Below, one piece after another: positions 25,172-33,824 of a stretch of 64,000 bases of DNA; position 1 is the first letter of the stretch; every line of letters starts with the position of its first letter. Source of the DNA: Albibacterium sp963696875 (GTDB lineage: Bacteria; Bacteroidota; Bacteroidia; Sphingobacteriales; Sphingobacteriaceae); NCBI GenBank assembly GCA_963696875.1, contig CAVOLQ010000001.1, positions 620,001-684,000 of the forward strand, in the 5' to 3' direction. The translations under genes and the position numbers were made by a program. Below the pieces are notes generated by a model. The model was not told the origin of the DNA. It made no database searches and saw only the letters and a program-made list of their open reading frames with translations.

Positions 25172-26167
25172 TTATTCAGCTTTCCATAGACTATCTAAAA
25201 ACCAATTTCTAGTGTCTTGAAAATTGGTTTCTATAGAAAAGTTGGCTTCATGGGCCAACTTTTCTATTTCGTCAACGCTGTATTTTTTTGAAACTTCCAT
25301 GAAAATTGGCTCCTGTGCTTTAAAAAAGACAGTTGCTTTTGATTTTTTAATATAAACAAATTGTTCTTTTTTGCTGATTAAAAAGCTTTTACATACTCCA
25401 AGTACAGGATCATAAGTGGGGAAATGTTTAAATGCTTCAAGATCAAAATTTGCACCTAATTCCTTATTAATTCGTAGCAATAAATTTAAATTAAAATCTC
25501 GAGTGACCCCTTCAGCGTCATTGTATGCGGCTAAAATTATATTTGGATCTTTCTTAAGGTCAAAGCCAATAAAAAACAAATCACCTTTATTCAATAAACC
25601 GTGAATATCTTTACAGAATTTTAAAGCTTGGTCAGAATTCAAGTTGCCAATATTAGATCCTAAAAATAAAATGATTTTTGGTGAATTATCCAGTTTAACA
25701 ACCTCTTTTAGCATTTTCAGGTATTCACCTGCCAAACCTTTTGTTTTTACCCCCTGTATTTTGCTAGGAATTGTTGCTTCAAGATCCTTAATTATGTTTT
25801 TGGAGATGTCAATAGGCACGTAAGTAAATTCAGCATCGGCTTGTTTAAGAGCTCGTAATAAGTGAATTGATTTAGTGGCATCGCCAGGGCCTAATTCTAT
25901 CAAATCAAAGTGCTTAAAATGCTGTATTATTTTAGTCGAAATTAATTTAGACTGCCGGCTTAAGATTTCCATTTCACAACGACTGAGGTAATACTCAGGA
26001 CTGTTCATGATTTTCTGAAAAAGTATATCGCCTGTTTTGTCGTAAAAATATTTTGAATCCAAATGCTTTACTTTAGATAGTAGACCAGAGGTTACTTCTT
26101 CACAGAAAATATCTATATCCAATTTAATTTCATTTTCAATAAAGGAATTTTTATGTGCCGTCATCAA
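25172..26167 (-). CDS. egtD: L-histidine N-alpha-methyltransferase (EgtD-like)
   Basis: EgtD makes hercynine (trimethylhistidine) from histidine and SAM, the first committed step of ergothioneine synthesis. The protein is 331 residues. The family head is YFYDKTGDILFQKIMNSPEY, and the SAM-binding motif is DLIELGPGDATKSIHLLRAL near residues 85-104. The GSNIGN motif carries the Asn that contacts histidine in the mycobacterial enzyme. Near the C-terminus FMEVSKKYS keeps the Glu-x-Ser pair that binds the histidine imidazole and amine. It lies 21 bp downstream of egtB on the same strand, so the two are co-transcribed. The histidine-binding residues argue for a true EgtD rather than a generic DUF2260 methyltransferase. 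Confidence 0.88.
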   Translation of the reverse strand: MMTAHKNSFIENEIKLDIDIFCEEVTSGLLSKVKHLDSKYFYDKTGDILFQKIMNSPEYYLSRCEMEILSRQSKLISTKIIQHFKHFDLIELGPGDATKSIHLLRALKQADAEFTYVPIDISKNIIKDLEATIPSKIQGVKTKGLAGEYLKMLKEVVKLDNSPKIILFLGSNIGNLNSDQALKFCKDIHGLLNKGDLFFIGFDLKKDPNIILAAYNDAEGVTRDFNLNLLLRINKELGANFDLEAFKHFPTYDPVLGVCKSFLISKKEQFVYIKKSKATVFFKAQEPIFMEVSKKYSVDEIEKLAHEANFSIETNFQDTRNWFLDSLWKAE

Positions 26168-26188
26168 TTTTGGTGTTCGATTAATAAG

Positions 26189-27373
26189 TTATTTAATTAT
26201 TCGGATTCCAGTAAATTGCCAACGTAAAGGAGGTTGGAAGAAATTTCGATAAGATTTTCGACTATGATTTATTGAGGTAGCTACTGATGCCCCTCGAAGT
26301 ACCATTTGATTTACCATAAACTTACCGTTATATTCTCCTATCGCACCGGCAGCTTTTTTAAAACCTGGATAGGGAAGATATGCGCTTTCTGTCCACTCCC
26401 AAAGCTGGCCCCATTTTAAGTCTTCTGATGCGACTTCCCATTCTGCTTCAGTCGGCAACCTGCTTCCTTTCCAAGCAGCAAAAGCGGCAGCCTCATAATA
26501 GCTAATATGGCATACGGGATCGTCCGTTTTTATGAGTTGCAAGCCGCCTAAGGTATAATTGTGCCATTGCCCATCTATTTTATGCCAATAGAGTGGCGCA
26601 GAAATATGCTTAGTTTTTACCCATTCCCAACCATCTGCATGCCAATATGCAAAGTTTGAATAGGCACCATCATTCATAAAATCAAGGTATTCCTTGTTGG
26701 TAATCAAGCTTCCCGATATTGTATAACCTTCTAAATATACTTTATGTCGCCCTAATTCGTTGTCAAAACAAAAGCCATCTCCATGATGTCCAATCTCATA
26801 AATTCCGGCTTTAATAACCACATCCTTTGTTGAAGGGGTTGGTGTTTGCAGAGACAAGATTTTCTCATAGTGAGAGTTTTCAATGTAAGGAGGAAATAGA
26901 GGATTGTGGCCTAGAATATATTTTATATCTGTAATTAAAAGTTCTTGATGCTGTTGTTCATGGTTCATTCCCAAAATAAAAATCTCCCTTACATTTTCAT
27001 TTAAATTGTATTCTGATAGGAAGTTTTCCATCGCTTCATCCACATAATTACGATAAGCTTTTACCTCAGCTACTGTCGGGCGACTTAAATTTCCGCGGTC
27101 CGTTCTTATTACTCTGGCGCCAATAGTTTCGTAGTAACTATTGAAAACATAATTGTAGTTAGCGTTAAATATTTGGTAGTTAAAAAAATGGGGAATAAGG
27201 ATAAAGGTTTCAAAAAACCAAGTTGTATGTCCCAGGTGCCATTTTGGTGGACTAACATCCACCACGGGCTGAAGGACATAGTCTTCTATTTGAAGGGGCT
27301 CACAGATTAAAAGACTATGATCTCGGATCTTCTTATAATCTTTTAAAAGAATGATTTCATCGCTCAATACCAT
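26189..27373 (-). CDS. egtB: Hercynylcysteine sulfoxide synthase (EgtB-like)
   Basis: EgtB is a non-haem iron enzyme that joins hercynine to a thiol (gamma-glutamylcysteine or cysteine) with oxygen. The 394-residue protein has an N-terminal DinB domain and a C-terminal FGE-sulfatase domain. The iron ligands are all visible: His in KWHLGHTTWFFE near residue 47, and the HxxxH pair in NHEQQHQELLITD near residue 140. The FGE part has SYYEAAAFAAWKGSRLPTEA and ends in PLRWQFTGIRI. It starts at 27373, divergent from a cystathionine-lyase-like gene. No egtA, egtC or egtE gene is present in the window, so the sulfur donor and the final C-S lyase are open. A length near 400 residues without a methyltransferase domain argues against OvoA. 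Confidence 0.9.
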   Translation of the reverse strand: MVLSDEIILLKDYKKIRDHSLLICEPLQIEDYVLQPVVDVSPPKWHLGHTTWFFETFILIPHFFNYQIFNANYNYVFNSYYETIGARVIRTDRGNLSRPTVAEVKAYRNYVDEAMENFLSEYNLNENVREIFILGMNHEQQHQELLITDIKYILGHNPLFPPYIENSHYEKILSLQTPTPSTKDVVIKAGIYEIGHHGDGFCFDNELGRHKVYLEGYTISGSLITNKEYLDFMNDGAYSNFAYWHADGWEWVKTKHISAPLYWHKIDGQWHNYTLGGLQLIKTDDPVCHISYYEAAAFAAWKGSRLPTEAEWEVASEDLKWGQLWEWTESAYLPYPGFKKAAGAIGEYNGKFMVNQMVLRGASVATSINHSRKSYRNFFQPPLRWQFTGIRIIK

Positions 27374-27434
27374 AATGTATTTGATTAGTCAAAAAATTTA
27401 AATGTCCTACTTGTATCATCATTTTTGTGCGAGA

Positions 27435-27465
27435 TTGTTAGGCTCTGATAAGATTTGTATATTTG
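27435..27465 (+). promoter_or_regulatory. Bacteroidota-type promoter of the CGS/CGL gene
   Basis: TTG at 27435-27437, a 20-nt spacer and TATATTTG at 27458-27465 match the -33/-7 consensus. The ATG is at 27506, so the leader would be about 35 nt. Confidence 0.6.
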
Positions 27466-27505
27466 TTATATCACAACAAACAAACCCTATAAATGATTTA
27501 ATAAT

Positions 27506-28645
27506 ATGAAATTTGCGACCAAAGCTATTCATGCTGGACAAAAACCTGATCCAACAACTGGGGCCATTATGACCCCAATTTATCAAACATCCACGTATTG
27601 GCAAGCTTCTCCAGGCGAGCATAAGGGGTATGAATATTCAAGAGGGACTAATCCTACAAGAAAAGCCTTAGAAGACTGTATGGCAGCCTTAGAGAACGGT
27701 CGTTTTGGATTAGCATTTTCTAGTGGAATGCAGGCTACTGAAACGGTGTTGAAGTTATTAAAGCCAGGGGATGAGGTAATTGCAGGAGACGACTTATATG
27801 GCGGTAGTTATAGAATGTTTACTAAAATATTCGAAGGCTTTGGAATCAAATTTAAGTTTATCAATTTTCACGATGCGGAGAATTTAAAAAGCGCGTTATC
27901 AGATAAAACACGTTTAGTTTGGATTGAAACTCCAACTAATCCCACTATGCAGATTGTTGATATTGCCGCTGTAGCTGCTATAACCAAAGCGGCAGGCGTT
28001 ACCCTTGCAGTCGACAACACCTTTGCTTCTCCTTATTTGCAAAATCCCTTAGATCTGGGTGCAGATATAGTGATGCATTCAGTTACGAAATACATTGCTG
28101 GTCACTCGGATGTGGTGATGGGTGCGTTAGTTGTAAACGATGAAGAGCTTTATAAGCGTCTTTTCTTTTTATATAACGCTTGCGGCGGTACACCTGGACC
28201 TCAGGATGCTTTCTTGGTTTTGAGAGGAATCAAAACCTTACATTTGCGCATGAAAGCCCATTGTGAAAATGGTCGCCAAATTGCAGCCTTTCTTAAAGAC
28301 CACCCTAAGGTTGACAAAGTTTACTGGCCTGGATTCCCTGAACACCCTAACCATGAAATCGCTAAAAGGCAAATGCGTGATTTTGGGGGGATGATTTCCA
28401 TAGTGTTGAAAGATACTTCCTTAGAAAATACCTTTAAAGTTGCTTCTTCCTTTAAGGTTTTCTCTCTAGCAGAGTCTTTGGGTGGAGTTGAATCGTTAAT
28501 AAACCATCCAGCAACAATGACTCACGGATCTATCCCAAAAGAAGTGAGAGAGAAAGTTGGTGTGGTGGATAATCTAATTCGTATAAGTGTAGGAGTTGAA
28601 GATATCGAAGACTTATTGGCGGATTTGGAGCAAGCATTAGGGTAG
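27506..28645 (+). CDS. Cystathionine gamma-synthase / gamma-lyase family PLP enzyme
   Basis: This is a 379-residue Cys/Met-metabolism PLP enzyme. The family signature is seen in THAGSIPKE-type and substrate motifs: YEYSRGTNPTRKALE near residue 46, SGMQATETVL, and DNTFASPYLQNPLDLGADIV. The PLP lysine lies in HSVTKYIAGHSDVVMGAL near residue 198. Sequence alone does not separate cystathionine gamma-synthase (methionine synthesis) from gamma-lyase (cysteine release). A CBS-like gene at 45214 in the same genome makes reverse transsulfuration plausible. Its divergent neighbour is the egtB-egtD pair, whose pathway needs a sulfur donor and a C-S lyase, so a role there is possible but unproven. Confidence 0.9.
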   Translation: MKFATKAIHAGQKPDPTTGAIMTPIYQTSTYWQASPGEHKGYEYSRGTNPTRKALEDCMAALENGRFGLAFSSGMQATETVLKLLKPGDEVIAGDDLYGGSYRMFTKIFEGFGIKFKFINFHDAENLKSALSDKTRLVWIETPTNPTMQIVDIAAVAAITKAAGVTLAVDNTFASPYLQNPLDLGADIVMHSVTKYIAGHSDVVMGALVVNDEELYKRLFFLYNACGGTPGPQDAFLVLRGIKTLHLRMKAHCENGRQIAAFLKDHPKVDKVYWPGFPEHPNHEIAKRQMRDFGGMISIVLKDTSLENTFKVASSFKVFSLAESLGGVESLINHPATMTHGSIPKEVREKVGVVDNLIRISVGVEDIEDLLADLEQALG

Positions 28646-28797
28646 CAAGTAGCTATCATTGTCAACTATCAGCAAATTATTATTAAGTTTTGAATTGTTG
28701 GGAATCATTGTCTGAAGTCGAATATTTATAATCGGTACCTAAGTAAAATCTGCAACTGGAACTAACAGCTTATGCTTAACTAATTCTATTGACAATA

Positions 28798-29739
28798 ATG
28801 TATAATCAGAAGACTGATAGCCCAAAACTGATGGCTAACCATGAATTAAAGGCTTTTCTCGATGAGCAGGTTGATCGTTATAATCAACCTAGCTTTATCG
28901 AATTAGACCCCATTAGTATTCCCCATCTTTTTTCTCAAAAGCAGGATATTGAAATCATGGGCTTTTTCGCGGCGATCTTGGCTTGGGGACAAAGGAAAAC
29001 TATTCTAAATAAATCAATAGAATTGATTGAGAGAATGGATGGAGCTCCCTTCGATTTTATTAAAAACCATAAGGAAGAAGATTTAAAGCAAGTTCTCGGT
29101 TTCAAGCACCGCACTTTTAACGATACGGATCTCCTTTATTTTATTAGTTTTTTAAAACATCACTACCAACATTATCATTCTTTGGAAGATGCGTTTTTGC
29201 CTAAAAAGGCATCTTCCGAATTTAGAGAAGAATTTCTTGAATTTCAAACTCAGGCAAGCGCAAATGATAACGTTGAATATTCCTCTTCTTCTTGCTATCT
29301 CCATGAATTATCCAGACCTGATAGTGATATCGAAGATGCTTTAAATCATTTCCGATCTTATTTCATAAGTCTAGATGATTTTCCTTCCCGTACTAAGAAG
29401 CATATCAGTTCCCCAATGCAGAAGTCAACGTGTAAGCGCTTAAATATGTTTTTAAGATGGATGGTTCGGAAAGATGATAAAGGTGTAGACTTTGGAATTT
29501 GGAATCGTCTGCAGATTTCGGCTTTAATTTGCCCCTGTGATGTGCACGTAGAGCGAGTTGCACGGAAATTAAACCTGATTCAAAGAAAGCAACGCGATTG
29601 GAAGATGGCGGTAGAGTTAACTGAAAATCTAAAGCAATTAAACCCCCAAGATCCTGTAGTTTATGATTTTGCTTTATTTGGACTAGGAGTAGAGGGTACG
29701 CTGAACGAATCCCTAAAAAAGCGTAACTTTGCACCATGA
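28798..29739 (+). CDS. TIGR02757 (DUF2400) family protein
   Basis: This is a 313-residue protein of the TIGR02757/DUF2400 family, found in Bacteroidota and a few other groups; its function is unknown. I took the ATG at 28798; the frame also allows a TTG at 28789. Family landmarks include DPISIPHLFSQKQDIEIMGF near the N-terminus, FFAAILAWGQRKTILNKS, KRLNMFLRWMVRKDDKGVDF and the final FALFGLGVEG. The fold resembles helix-hairpin-helix DNA glycosylase-like proteins, but I see no proven catalytic motif. Its stop overlaps the mnmE start (ATGA), so the two are translationally coupled. Confidence 0.85.
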   Translation: MYNQKTDSPKLMANHELKAFLDEQVDRYNQPSFIELDPISIPHLFSQKQDIEIMGFFAAILAWGQRKTILNKSIELIERMDGAPFDFIKNHKEEDLKQVLGFKHRTFNDTDLLYFISFLKHHYQHYHSLEDAFLPKKASSEFREEFLEFQTQASANDNVEYSSSSCYLHELSRPDSDIEDALNHFRSYFISLDDFPSRTKKHISSPMQKSTCKRLNMFLRWMVRKDDKGVDFGIWNRLQISALICPCDVHVERVARKLNLIQRKQRDWKMAVELTENLKQLNPQDPVVYDFALFGLGVEGTLNESLKKRNFAP

Positions 29740-31103
29740 CACAAGTTCTTCATTCCAATACCATTGTCGCCTTATCCACTCCAGCGGGTAGCGGTGCATT
29801 GGGCGTAATCCGATTATCAGGCCCCGATGCCGTCAGCATTATTCAATCCGTTTTTAAGGGAAAGGACCTAAGGGAACAGAGATCCCATACCCTACATTTT
29901 GGTTTGATTATGGATGGCGAAGCTATTTTGGATGAAGTAGTAGTTGGTTTATTCCTTGCGCCGAAATCTTATACTAAAGAGCATGTGGTTGAGATTTCTT
30001 GCCATGGCTCCGACTATATCATCAAGCGAATTATATCTTTATTAGTGAGCAAAGGTGCACGTCCGGCCAAGCCTGGCGAATTTACTTTGCAAGCCTTTTT
30101 AAATGGTGCTTTCGATTTAAGCAAAGCAGAGGCGGTTGCCGATTTGATCGCTTCCAATTCTAAAGCTTCCCATGATATTGCTATGCAGCAGATGCGTGGA
30201 GGATTCTCAAATGAACTTCAAGGTTTACGGGAAAAGTTAGTTCATTTTGCTTCGATGATTGAATTGGAACTTGATTTTGCGGAAGAAGATGTCGAGTTTG
30301 CAAATAGGGCCGAATTGAAGCAACTAGTTTTGCAAATCAATCAAGTTATTAATCGTCTAATCACCTCTTTTGAATTAGGAAATGTGATCAAAAATGGAGT
30401 ACCCATTGTGATTGCCGGTAAACCGAATGTTGGAAAATCTACTTTGTTAAATGCTTTGTTAAATGAGGAACGCGCAATCGTTTCTCATATTGCAGGTACT
30501 ACCCGTGATACGATTGAAGATGAAATCAATATAGGCGGCGTCATCTTCAGATTTATTGATACAGCTGGCATCCGGGAAACTGCAGATCTGATTGAAGCCA
30601 AAGGGGTAGAGCGAACTTTAGAAAAAATGAAGCAAGCAAAACTCATCATTTATATGGCCGATGCAGAACAATCTGTTGAAGAGATAGAAGAGCAGGTGCG
30701 TGGATTAGAACATCAAGAAATTCCTTTCGTTTTGCTGATTAATAAGTCGGATTTATTAAATGATGAAAAGCGAGCAGACCTAGAAAGTTTAAATGCACAG
30801 TTTATTTGCGCTAAAGCAAAAATGGGCGTTGAGGAATTGAAAGAAAATCTTCTTCATTTGGTTAATATAAGCTCTTTGAATACTAATGAAACTATTCTAA
30901 CGAATATTCGCCACGTTGAAGCTTTGCGACATACCGAAGAAGCGCTTAACCGTGTATTAGAAAATGTAGATAATCCGATAACCTCTGATTTTTTGGCAAT
31001 GGATATCAAGCAGGCCCTGCATTATCTAGGGGAAATTGTTGGGGAAGTTACGACCGATGATTTGTTGGATAATATTTTTTCGAAGTTTTGTATCGGGAAG
31101 TAA
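29736..31103 (+). CDS. mnmE: tRNA uridine-5-carboxymethylaminomethyl modification GTPase
   Basis: MnmE is a GTPase that, with MnmG, modifies the wobble uridine of several tRNAs. The 455-residue protein has the N-terminal formyl-THF-binding domain (TPAGSGALGVIRLSGPDA), a helical domain, and an inserted G domain. The G motifs are GKPNVGKSTLLN, DTAGIRET and NKSD. The C-terminus ends in the invariant FCIGK with the conserved Cys. The ATGA overlap with the TIGR02757 gene suggests coupling. The 3' end, encoding FCIGK-stop, corresponds to the sequence that Salmonella Genomic Island 1-type integrases use as an attachment site (established for SGI1), and accessory-looking DNA follows. Confidence 0.97.
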   Translation: MTQVLHSNTIVALSTPAGSGALGVIRLSGPDAVSIIQSVFKGKDLREQRSHTLHFGLIMDGEAILDEVVVGLFLAPKSYTKEHVVEISCHGSDYIIKRIISLLVSKGARPAKPGEFTLQAFLNGAFDLSKAEAVADLIASNSKASHDIAMQQMRGGFSNELQGLREKLVHFASMIELELDFAEEDVEFANRAELKQLVLQINQVINRLITSFELGNVIKNGVPIVIAGKPNVGKSTLLNALLNEERAIVSHIAGTTRDTIEDEINIGGVIFRFIDTAGIRETADLIEAKGVERTLEKMKQAKLIIYMADAEQSVEEIEEQVRGLEHQEIPFVLLINKSDLLNDEKRADLESLNAQFICAKAKMGVEELKENLLHLVNISSLNTNETILTNIRHVEALRHTEEALNRVLENVDNPITSDFLAMDIKQALHYLGEIVGEVTTDDLLDNIFSKFCIGK

Positions 31104-31645
31104 CGAACGATAAACAAAGATACCTAGTGCAGTAAAACGCATTAAAGCTCTGATAGTCAAGGTTTGTTAGGGTCTTTTTGTTTCGTCTTGATTTTTGGTG
31201 CCAAGGGGGGAGATGATGAAACACACAGAGACATGAGTTCGAATATTTTAGTTAAGCGGATTTGAGAGAAATGGGGTGCAGTTTTTTTAGCATGACCCGT
31301 TTTTGCGGTATAAGATATTATCGGAAGACTTATAAAGTGCGGGTAGGGCAACGAAAAGTGCAGACCGCGACAAAGAGACTGCACAAAAGTGGGTCTGGCT
31401 CAGAACTCACATTGAGCTATATTAATAAATTCAAGGTAGCTGAACAACAATTCCCAAGATAGATTGTTGAATAATAATCATTAACTCTGCTTATAAAATC
31501 TATTTGGAACGGTGCCATTGGTTTTGGACGGGTCTTTAATTATGAAATAAAAAAGGCGGACAGAGAAGCATGAACGCACAACAATGGTTTTGCGTCATGC
31601 ACAATTTTAAACTGTAATTTATTTCTAACAATTAAAGCAATAAAA
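31104..31645. other. Intergenic stretch after mnmE, unrecognised fragments
   Basis: No gene I can support is present here. A frame on the plus strand from about 31262 to 31462 ends in SYINKFKVAEQQFPR and could be the tail of a lost gene, but I do not recognise it. Near its end there is an 11/10-nt inverted repeat, GCATGAACGCA with TGCGTCATGC, at 31568-31600. No terminator for mnmE is obvious. Confidence 0.4.
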
Positions 31646-32056
31646 ATGGAAACAACAGTAATGACAAACAAAAAGATGACCCAAGCAATCTATGACTATT
31701 TTGGTCAGGGTAATGTTCCCGCTATTCTCGACCTTGTTACTGATGATATTAAATGGACCTGTCCAGGCCCCACAGAGATACTGCCTTATGCACAGGTCTA
31801 CAACGGAAAAAAAGGAGTAGAAGAATTTTTTAGGCTTATTTATGCAAATAAAGATTTCCCCAAATTTGAGGTTAAGGAGCTTATCGGAGAAGGCGATAAG
31901 GTAGTTGCCCTTGGACACTGGGATGCCAAATCAAAGAAAACTGGTAACCCCTATTCTGGAGACTGGTCAATGGTATTTTCTTTCAGAGATGGGAAATTAT
32001 GTGAGCACAGAGAATATTATGACTCCTATGGTGAGGCAATGGCTTCCAAAGGATGA
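31646..32056 (+). CDS. SnoaL-like / NTF2-superfamily protein
   Basis: This is a 136-residue protein of the SnoaL-like (ketosteroid isomerase-related, NTF2 fold) group. The pattern is typical: AIYDYFGQGNVPAILDLVTD at residues 14-33, the DIKWTCPGP strand, a GKKGVEEFFRLI helix and VKELIGEGDKVVALGHWDAK. Such proteins form alpha-beta cone folds with a hydrophobic pocket and range from isomerases to proteins without known substrate. There is no signal peptide. It stands alone between relic-containing spacers, downstream of a small inverted repeat that could be an operator. Confidence 0.8.
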   Translation: METTVMTNKKMTQAIYDYFGQGNVPAILDLVTDDIKWTCPGPTEILPYAQVYNGKKGVEEFFRLIYANKDFPKFEVKELIGEGDKVVALGHWDAKSKKTGNPYSGDWSMVFSFRDGKLCEHREYYDSYGEAMASKG

Positions 32057-32156
32057 TATTGCTTGAACTGAAATTGTTTATCGTCTAATATTTTAGGGTT
32101 TTATTATTGTTCGTCATTTGTTATTAGCAGATAAACCAGTCCTGTCCGGTATCCTT

Positions 32157-32315
32157 CTATATTCCTGGGCTTTGTTTGCCTAGGTTTAGTTCGCGACCCT
32201 TTTCTTTCATGTAAGCGGAGAGTTCTCGGATAGAGATTTTTCCGTCCTTGTTAAGGTTGGCCTGCTTTTGTGACGGTTTAGAAATATAGGGATCTCCAAT
32301 TATTATAGCAAACAC
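32157..32315 (-). pseudogene. C-terminal relic with an EF-hand-like loop (caspase-family-like tail)
   Basis: On the minus strand a 52-codon frame runs from a GTG at 32315 to a TAG at 32157. It contains a canonical EF-hand loop, NLNKDGKISIRE, with the calcium-ligand positions 1, 3, 5 and 12 filled by N, N, D and E. It is preceded by GDPYISKPSQKQA and followed by LSAYMKEKGRELNLGKQSPG. This build resembles the C-terminal end of caspase-like (peptidase C14) proteins, where an ADLNKDGKI-type loop precedes a helix and a QxP tail (from memory, not searched). A stop lies a few codons upstream inside the neighbouring terminator, so only the tail is left. I read it as the remains of a deleted gene; a small calcium-binding peptide is less likely. 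Confidence 0.5.
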
Positions 32316-32348
32316 AAAAAGGGTTCAACCTTGTCTAAGGTCGAACCC
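32315..32348 (-). terminator. Terminator of the 32431-32928 gene
   Basis: Read on the minus strand, GGGTTCGACCTT pairs with AAGGTTGAACCC (12 bp with one G-T pair, loop AGAC) and is followed by TTTTTGTG. It lies about 80 bp beyond the stop at 32431. Confidence 0.85.
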
Positions 32349-32430
32349 TTGATTTTAAACTTTTATTTTCTATAAAAATATCTTTAGGAGAATAAAGCAA
32401 CCTTAATAGAGGTTGCTATTCTGTTGTCTT

Positions 32431-32928
32431 CTAAAACGAGATATTCACATTGATCCTCGAATCTCTTGGGTACCGACTTGAATACCGACCGTAGTATTGT
32501 TCAGGATGGTGATTCAAAGGAACATCCGTTAACAGCTGTACCCGTGCACTATTTAAGTTTACACCTACTAAGAAAGTAGGAACGCTTCTCGAAAACAACC
32601 ATTTGTTTTTATGGCGGTACACATATCCACCTCTGTATGGGTCATAGAACGTATAGTAATCACGGAAATAAACATGGCTTTTAGCCCGATAACCATGTGC
32701 CGGAGCCCAACTCGGTGGTCCGTTCCTCCATTTAACCTTTGAATAGGAACGATGGTCCCGGTGGTTTTTATAATGCTTTTGAGCTTGCTTATGTCTTTTT
32801 TCTTGTTTTTTATAATATTCTTTTCGGCTTTTTTCCTGATGTTTGTGATGCTTTTGAGCAAAAAGGTCAGCATTGCCGAACAAGAAAAACGCTAATAATA
32901 AAACGGAGTAAAGTCTAAAATTCTTCAT
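32431..32928 (-). CDS. Secreted His/Lys-rich basic protein, function unknown
   Basis: This is a 165-residue predicted periplasmic protein. The signal peptide (residues 1-24) ends in NADLFAQ. Residues 25-62 are a very basic stretch rich in Lys, His, Gln and Arg (for example KHHKHQEKSRKEYYKKQEKR), which looks like an extended helix. The second half has PPSWAPAHGYRAKSHVYF and DYYTFYDPYRGGYVYR, a motif seen in small secreted Bacteroidota proteins of unknown role. The clustered His residues could bind metal, but there is no direct evidence. Its 5' leader can form a GGCTCTAT/ATAGAGTCC hairpin (32932-32966). It is followed by a strong terminator. Confidence 0.65.
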   Translation of the reverse strand: MKNFRLYSVLLLAFFLFGNADLFAQKHHKHQEKSRKEYYKKQEKRHKQAQKHYKNHRDHRSYSKVKWRNGPPSWAPAHGYRAKSHVYFRDYYTFYDPYRGGYVYRHKNKWLFSRSVPTFLVGVNLNSARVQLLTDVPLNHHPEQYYGRYSSRYPRDSRINVNISF

Positions 32929-33047
32929 GGCTCTATTGTTTTGGTTTCATAGATATAGAGTCCAAAACCATTGCCAAGTTTAAAGGGTAGCACTTATATT
33001 ACAATCAATCTTTCAAAGACTCCTTTTTTAAAACAAATAAGGTGCAG

Positions 33048-33620
33048 CTATTTATTCAAGTTCTTGCCTTCTTTAGCAACATCGTAAATCAATTCGTAAT
33101 AGCTATTGCTATTATAGTCAAACTCTTGTATAACCTCCAATCCTAGCTTCCTTGTATGGGCTTCATAGGATCTAGGATTGATTTTATTGATAAATGTCAC
33201 CAAAAAGGAAAACCGTTTTGCCATTTCTTGTCTAGCCAATTCAAAAATCCCTTCTAAGGTGCCACTTCCCCTTACGCTTTTATCGATGCAAATTGGCCCA
33301 TATTGGTAAGAATTCTCTACACTTAATTGTTGCCCCTGATATTGCAAGTTAGGCAAATCCTCTATCATGTAAGCAAATAAAGGCCAAGCAGACCAGTATT
33401 TCCAAGACGCAACCATAACATAAGCCACAACGCTGTCTTTGCTTTCAGCAATAAATAAACCCTGTTCTTCTTCTATCAAACTTGTCAACTGTTCTTTGGT
33501 GAAGGAGGTAGTGACAAAGCCGTCCTTTTTATCTTCCTTGGCAATGGTGTCAATTTGATATTTCTTTTGAAGCTGCAAAACTCCGTCTATATCGTTGACT
33601 TTAGCCTTTTTAAAAATCAT
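33048..33620 (-). CDS. GNAT-family acetyltransferase
   Basis: This is a 190-residue protein of the GNAT fold. The N-terminus AKVNDIDGVLQLQKKYQID is a typical first strand and helix, and IEEEQGLFIAESKDSVVAYV gives the central strands. The acetyl-CoA loop is approximately GPICIDKSVRGSGTLEGIFE near residues 108-127, and a tail of the HTRKLGLEVIQEFDYN type follows. The acetyl acceptor is unknown. It is 119 bp upstream of the secreted basic protein gene on the same strand, and it is divergent from an AONS-like PLP enzyme across about 200 bp. Confidence 0.8.
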   Translation of the reverse strand: MIFKKAKVNDIDGVLQLQKKYQIDTIAKEDKKDGFVTTSFTKEQLTSLIEEEQGLFIAESKDSVVAYVMVASWKYWSAWPLFAYMIEDLPNLQYQGQQLSVENSYQYGPICIDKSVRGSGTLEGIFELARQEMAKRFSFLVTFINKINPRSYEAHTRKLGLEVIQEFDYNSNSYYELIYDVAKEGKNLNK

Positions 33621-33824
33621 CTCTTATTCTTTTTGATTTGTGTTTTCGAAATTCTGTACAAGATAAGAATAAGTTTTTTTTCTCACTAAATTTCTTATTA
33701 ACCTAAATTCACTTTCCCTGATACGGAAGCATTTTTGGGAACAGCATTAAAGAAGAGATTTTTAAATACAATGCTTTTCACTAGTTTTAGCTTTCCATTT
33801 CGAAATTTACAGCGCATATTTACT

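Noticed and set aside
31086..31340. Second copy of the mnmE 3' end as a right att site
   Set aside because: The best local match (TATCGGAAGACT near 31319) shares only a few bases with TATCGGGAAGTAA, which is not enough for a direct repeat.
31262..31462. 66-codon plus-strand frame after mnmE
   Set aside because: The composition is unusual (many Cys, Arg and Lys early), there is no recognised domain and no convincing start signal. It is noted only as a possible relic.
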